DNA from: Paludibaculum fermentans
GTDB lineage: Bacteria; Acidobacteriota; Terriglobia; Bryobacterales; Bryobacteraceae
Length of the DNA stretch: 64,000 nucleotides
NCBI RefSeq assembly: GCF_015277775.1
Contig: NZ_CP063849.1
Span: 3,224,001 to 3,288,000 of the forward strand
Direction of reading: 5' to 3'
This document shows, piece by piece, positions 61,546 to 64,000 of the stretch (positions within the stretch are counted from its first letter, which is position 1; every line of letters starts with the position of its first letter). A program made the position numbers and the translations under genes. Below the pieces are notes generated by a model. That model searched no databases and was not told where the DNA came from. It saw nothing but the letters and a program-made list of their open reading frames with translations.

Positions 61546-62067
61546 ATGAGTTTCTTTTCAACGGTCATAGTCTCAATGTCATCATTGTTGCTGGCAATAC
61601 GGCTCATCTGGCGACATCGCCGAGAACCGAGCGTCTTCGCTCTCTCCATTGGCCTGGGGATGATCAGCCTGTACCTGCTCTTGCTCCATGTGCTGTTCGG
61701 GTTTCCGGCAGCTCAGGAAGTGCAAGCAAAGTCAGGTTCAGACTATGGATTTTTGACCATGGTCCTCGCACTGTACATCTGTATGCTGCTAGGCATGATG
61801 GCTGAATATGGCTATCATCACTTCTCATTGCCGGTTGGCAGTAGGCAACGCTTCGACTTCGGCAGCATTGCGAGACCAATCTTGGTATCTCCCCTAGTAT
61901 TCATACCCCTAGTATCCTCTATCCAAAACTCAGGCTTAGACCTCGTCCACATGGATGGTATGCGCTTTATGGTCTTTGTTGTTGCCTTCGAAAACGGCTT
62001 CCTTTGGCGCGGCTACTCCGGCGTTGCGCTATCCCGCTTTGGACCCAAGCCACCCACCGGGGGGTAA
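61546..62067 (+). CDS. Five-span membrane protein upstream of the caspase gene
   Basis: A 173-residue membrane protein that I do not recognise. Spans are likely near 5-22, 32-52 (SIGLGMISLYLLLLHVLFGF), 68-85 (LTMVLALYICMLLGMMA), 110-128 and 137-152. Short charged loops and the tail FENGFLWRGYSGVALSRFGPK follow. The next gene, a caspase-like protease, begins 5 bp after its stop, so they should be co-expressed. It might be a membrane effector, target or anchor for the protease (inference). No good ribosome site precedes the ATG, and six G lie just before the stop. Confidence 0.68.
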   Translation: MSFFSTVIVSMSSLLLAIRLIWRHRREPSVFALSIGLGMISLYLLLLHVLFGFPAAQEVQAKSGSDYGFLTMVLALYICMLLGMMAEYGYHHFSLPVGSRQRFDFGSIARPILVSPLVFIPLVSSIQNSGLDLVHMDGMRFMVFVVAFENGFLWRGYSGVALSRFGPKPPTGG

Positions 62068-62072
62068 GGTAG

Positions 62073-64000
62073 ATGAAACCACTTTCTGTTGCCACAGCTC
62101 TGTTCGCGAGCTCCGTCGCCCTCGCGCTCCCACCAGGAACCTCCCAGCGATCACTCCCAGATGGCGTGGTCCTGTATGAAAGAATGCTCTCCCGGTCACC
62201 CCTTCCTGGGTTCTGGGAATCATTCTTCAGTCTGTTCGAGATTCGGAACGATCCCAAGACTGCAATGCCCTTCAAACGGAGTGTCGCATTGCTGGTCGGC
62301 ATCGGTGACTACTCGGGGCTACAAAAACTTAAATCTGTATCAAAGGACCTCGCAGAGATGCGTGACTTCCTCCTCGCGGAAGGCAGCTTCGACAAGGTGT
62401 ACGTGATGGGCGACACCACCACCCCTCAATTAGTGGATCAATACATGATGGAGAGGTTTGTGTCCGAACTGACAGAAGATGACCGCTTACTCTTCTACTA
62501 TTCCGGGCACGGAACTGATACGGGCCATGGTGATGCGTTCCTACAATTTCGAGATGCAGTACCGGATGTCTGGAGTCGTGGCGTCCTGCGCGCAGACCAA
62601 TATCTCATCTGGAGTCGAATGCTGAAGGCCAAGCACGTGCTGTTCATCTACGATGCGTGCTTCGCTGGTGAGGCAATTGCCAAGGCAGGTATGGCCGAAC
62701 CCCGGAGTTCCATTTCCGAGCTCAGCGGAAACGGCAGCCGGATCGTCGTCACGGCAGGAACTGGAAGCCAGCGTTCCTGGGTGTTGAAGGCCTCTGCAGA
62801 CAGGCAGTACAGTATCTTTACAGAAGCGTTGCTGAAAGCACTCCGGGGGGGCTCCGCAGATAGCCATAATCGTGGCTTTGTCACCATCAATGAGGCGGTA
62901 GCCGAAACGCACGTCGTGCTTGCAGAGGTCACAAACCGGCTAGGGCCTGGCCACGAGATGAAGCCCGAACTGGCCACGCTTGATTCAGGACGGAGCGGCA
63001 CATTTGTTTTCCTGAACCCCCACGCCAGGAAGCCAGTGATAGCAAGAGGTGATGCAACCTTCATGGGGATGGCTGGGTCGAAAGGCAATAGTCCGGATAC
63101 GGATTGGCAACTCGAATTGGCACATTGGAGGAGTATTGATAGTCTGAACGACCCTGACCTTTACAACAGGCACTGCGAAATGTTCCCTAAGGGTGTATTT
63201 TGCCCGATTGCACAGCGAATAATGGTGTTGCGCGGCCAATCAACGCCCGGAGTCCCTACGGAAAACATCGCTGTGGTCGGGCCTTTTACCACAAATGGGA
63301 CCCGCGAAGCAATGATGCGACTGGCCAAAGCCTATGAATCCGGCACAGGCGGTTCCGCCTTGAATACAGCGGCGGCAGTCTCGCATTATGAGCAAGCTGC
63401 TCAAATGGGTGATCCAGTTGCCGCTCGTCGCCTGGGCAATATCTTTTACTGGGGTCGTAAAGGTATTTCCGCAGATATGACGAAAGCCGCCTTTTGGTAC
63501 CGGCAGGGAACGTACCTTGGTGATGCGGATTCCTTTGCGTTTCTTGGCGCAATGCACCTCTCAGGTAAGGGCGGCGTGGTCCGAGGCGAACGGGAGGCGC
63601 TGGAGTGCTTTCAAAGAGCGGCCGACCTTGGCAGCTTTCGTGGCACCTCCTACTTGGGGTTAATGTTCGAACGCGGAATTGCGGGACTGCAACGAGACGA
63701 AGCTAAGGCAGTCGCCCTTTACCAAAAGGCTGCGGACTTGGGCGATCCTCGGGCGATGGCGTATTTGGCGGAGATGTATGAATTTGGAAGGGGGGGGCTA
63801 CTTAAGGATGCAGACAGGGCATCTGCATTGTACAGTCGATCTGCTGAGCTTGGAGACTCTCGCGGGCTCAGTTGCCTAGGCACAGCCTATCTTAGAGGTC
63901 GCAGTTGGTTACCTAAAGATGAGAACAAGGCCCTCGATCTGTTTAAACGTGCTGCGGACATGGGTGATGCTATTGGGCTTATCAACTTGGGCGTGATGTA
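62073..64000 (+). CDS. Secreted caspase-like (C14) protease with Sel1 repeats, cut by the window edge
   Basis: The frame is open from the ATG at 62073 to the right edge, giving at least 642 residues. A signal peptide (1-~19, SVATALFASSVALA) precedes a linker. The C14 caspase/metacaspase domain spans about 68-300: SVALLVGIGDYSG, the catalytic His146 in YYSGHGTDTG and the catalytic Cys196 in YDACFAGEAI. Both dyad residues are present, so it should be active. From about 413 onward at least six Sel1-like helical repeats (YEQAAQMGDPVAARRLGNIFYWG, YQKAADLGDPRAMAYLAEMYEFG ...) continue past the edge. Prokaryotic caspases act in regulated cell death and in defence systems, but usually in the cytoplasm; the leader is therefore unusual. 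G7 (62845-62851) and G8 (63790-63797) tracts lie inside the frame. AAGG lies 4 bases before the ATG. Confidence 0.85.
   Translation, partial: MKPLSVATALFASSVALALPPGTSQRSLPDGVVLYERMLSRSPLPGFWESFFSLFEIRNDPKTAMPFKRSVALLVGIGDYSGLQKLKSVSKDLAEMRDFLLAEGSFDKVYVMGDTTTPQLVDQYMMERFVSELTEDDRLLFYYSGHGTDTGHGDAFLQFRDAVPDVWSRGVLRADQYLIWSRMLKAKHVLFIYDACFAGEAIAKAGMAEPRSSISELSGNGSRIVVTAGTGSQRSWVLKASADRQYSIFTEALLKALRGGSADSHNRGFVTINEAVAETHVVLAEVTNRLGPGHEMKPELATLDSGRSGTFVFLNPHARKPVIARGDATFMGMAGSKGNSPDTDWQLELAHWRSIDSLNDPDLYNRHCEMFPKGVFCPIAQRIMVLRGQSTPGVPTENIAVVGPFTTNGTREAMMRLAKAYESGTGGSALNTAAAVSHYEQAAQMGDPVAARRLGNIFYWGRKGISADMTKAAFWYRQGTYLGDADSFAFLGAMHLSGKGGVVRGEREALECFQRAADLGSFRGTSYLGLMFERGIAGLQRDEAKAVALYQKAADLGDPRAMAYLAEMYEFGRGGLLKDADRASALYSRSAELGDSRGLSCLGTAYLRGRSWLPKDENKALDLFKRAADMGDAIGLINLGVM

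Noticed and set aside
61112-61561. Leftward 149-codon frame before the membrane gene
   Set aside because: Overlaps other frames, no motif and no ribosome site.
1-64000. tRNA, rRNA, CRISPR and insertion-sequence search by eye
   Set aside because: No cloverleaf with a GGTTCGAATCC-type arm, no rRNA core sequence, no spaced identical repeats and no transposase motif were found; a covariance-model scan would be needed to exclude weak cases.

Overview
The window looks like chromosome from a high-GC, soil-type bacterium, most probably an Acidobacteriota of the Bryobacterales/Solibacter-Paludibaculum kind. This is inferred from family content, not from a marker gene. The clues are a PadR regulator followed by a duplicated MacB/FtsX-like permease (ADOP type), a Ser/Thr kinase with TPR-like repeats beside an ECF39/TIGR02999-type sigma factor, very large secreted proteins built from Ig-like repeats, two large secreted GH2 glycosidases, and a protein starting with the 'AANRANA-KSTGPRT' motif. 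I found no rRNA, tRNA, CRISPR array, transposase or integrase. Genes are tightly packed and several convergent pairs are separated by 0-10 bp.

Region by region. 0.4-7.2 kb: a YCII protein with an alpha/beta hydrolase, a Tat-type amidase, a large secreted PKD/HExxH/BACON protein and a small membrane protein. 7.4-14.9 kb: a seven-gene, one-direction operon joining a PspA/IM30 protein, an ABC importer whose substrate-binding protein is fused to an OmpA peptidoglycan-binding domain, two coiled-coil proteins of unknown family and a Ycf46-like AAA+ ATPase. This is my main candidate for an undescribed envelope-maintenance system. 15.0-19.6 kb: an osmotic and envelope cluster (aquaporin, helix-hairpin-helix protein, MscL with a zinc ribbon, DUF481 protein, ECF sigma factor, MscS-like channel). 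19.7-26.1 kb: a Gln/Arg-rich secreted protein, three tiny stress-type proteins (CsbD, two membrane proteins), an oxidoreductase, a split YeeE/YedE transporter and an exported MsrA. 26.2-37.9 kb: two secreted GH2 enzymes around an acetyltransferase, an apparently exported adenylate-kinase-like protein, PadR-ADOP permease and a zinc-knuckle protein. 38.6-52.5 kb: a 12-repeat Ig-like protein, a SPOR protein, PEP carboxykinase coupled to an aminotransferase, an ABC ATPase, a membrane glycosyltransferase and the kinase/sigma pair. 52.5-58.2 kb: an M4 metallopeptidase, an M24 peptidase and the 'AANRANA' protein.

From about 58.4 kb to the right edge the character changes. Codon third positions are less GC-rich, non-coding stretches of about 0.8 kb appear, and the genes are of the conflict/accessory type. 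These are an unknown 203-residue protein followed 2 bp later by an XRE-ImmA/IrrE metallopeptidase, and a five-helix membrane protein followed 5 bp later by a secreted caspase-like protease with Sel1 repeats that runs off the window. Several ORFs in this block carry long G or C homopolymer tracts.

How the genes may work together (inference). The 7.4-14.9 kb operon and the 15-19.6 kb cluster both concern envelope integrity. The surface and secreted proteins, which include two unlinked genes ending in the same ~225-residue C-terminal module, point to polymer and protein degradation outside the cell. The aminotransferase-pckA pair can turn aspartate-derived oxaloacetate into PEP when the cell grows on amino acids.
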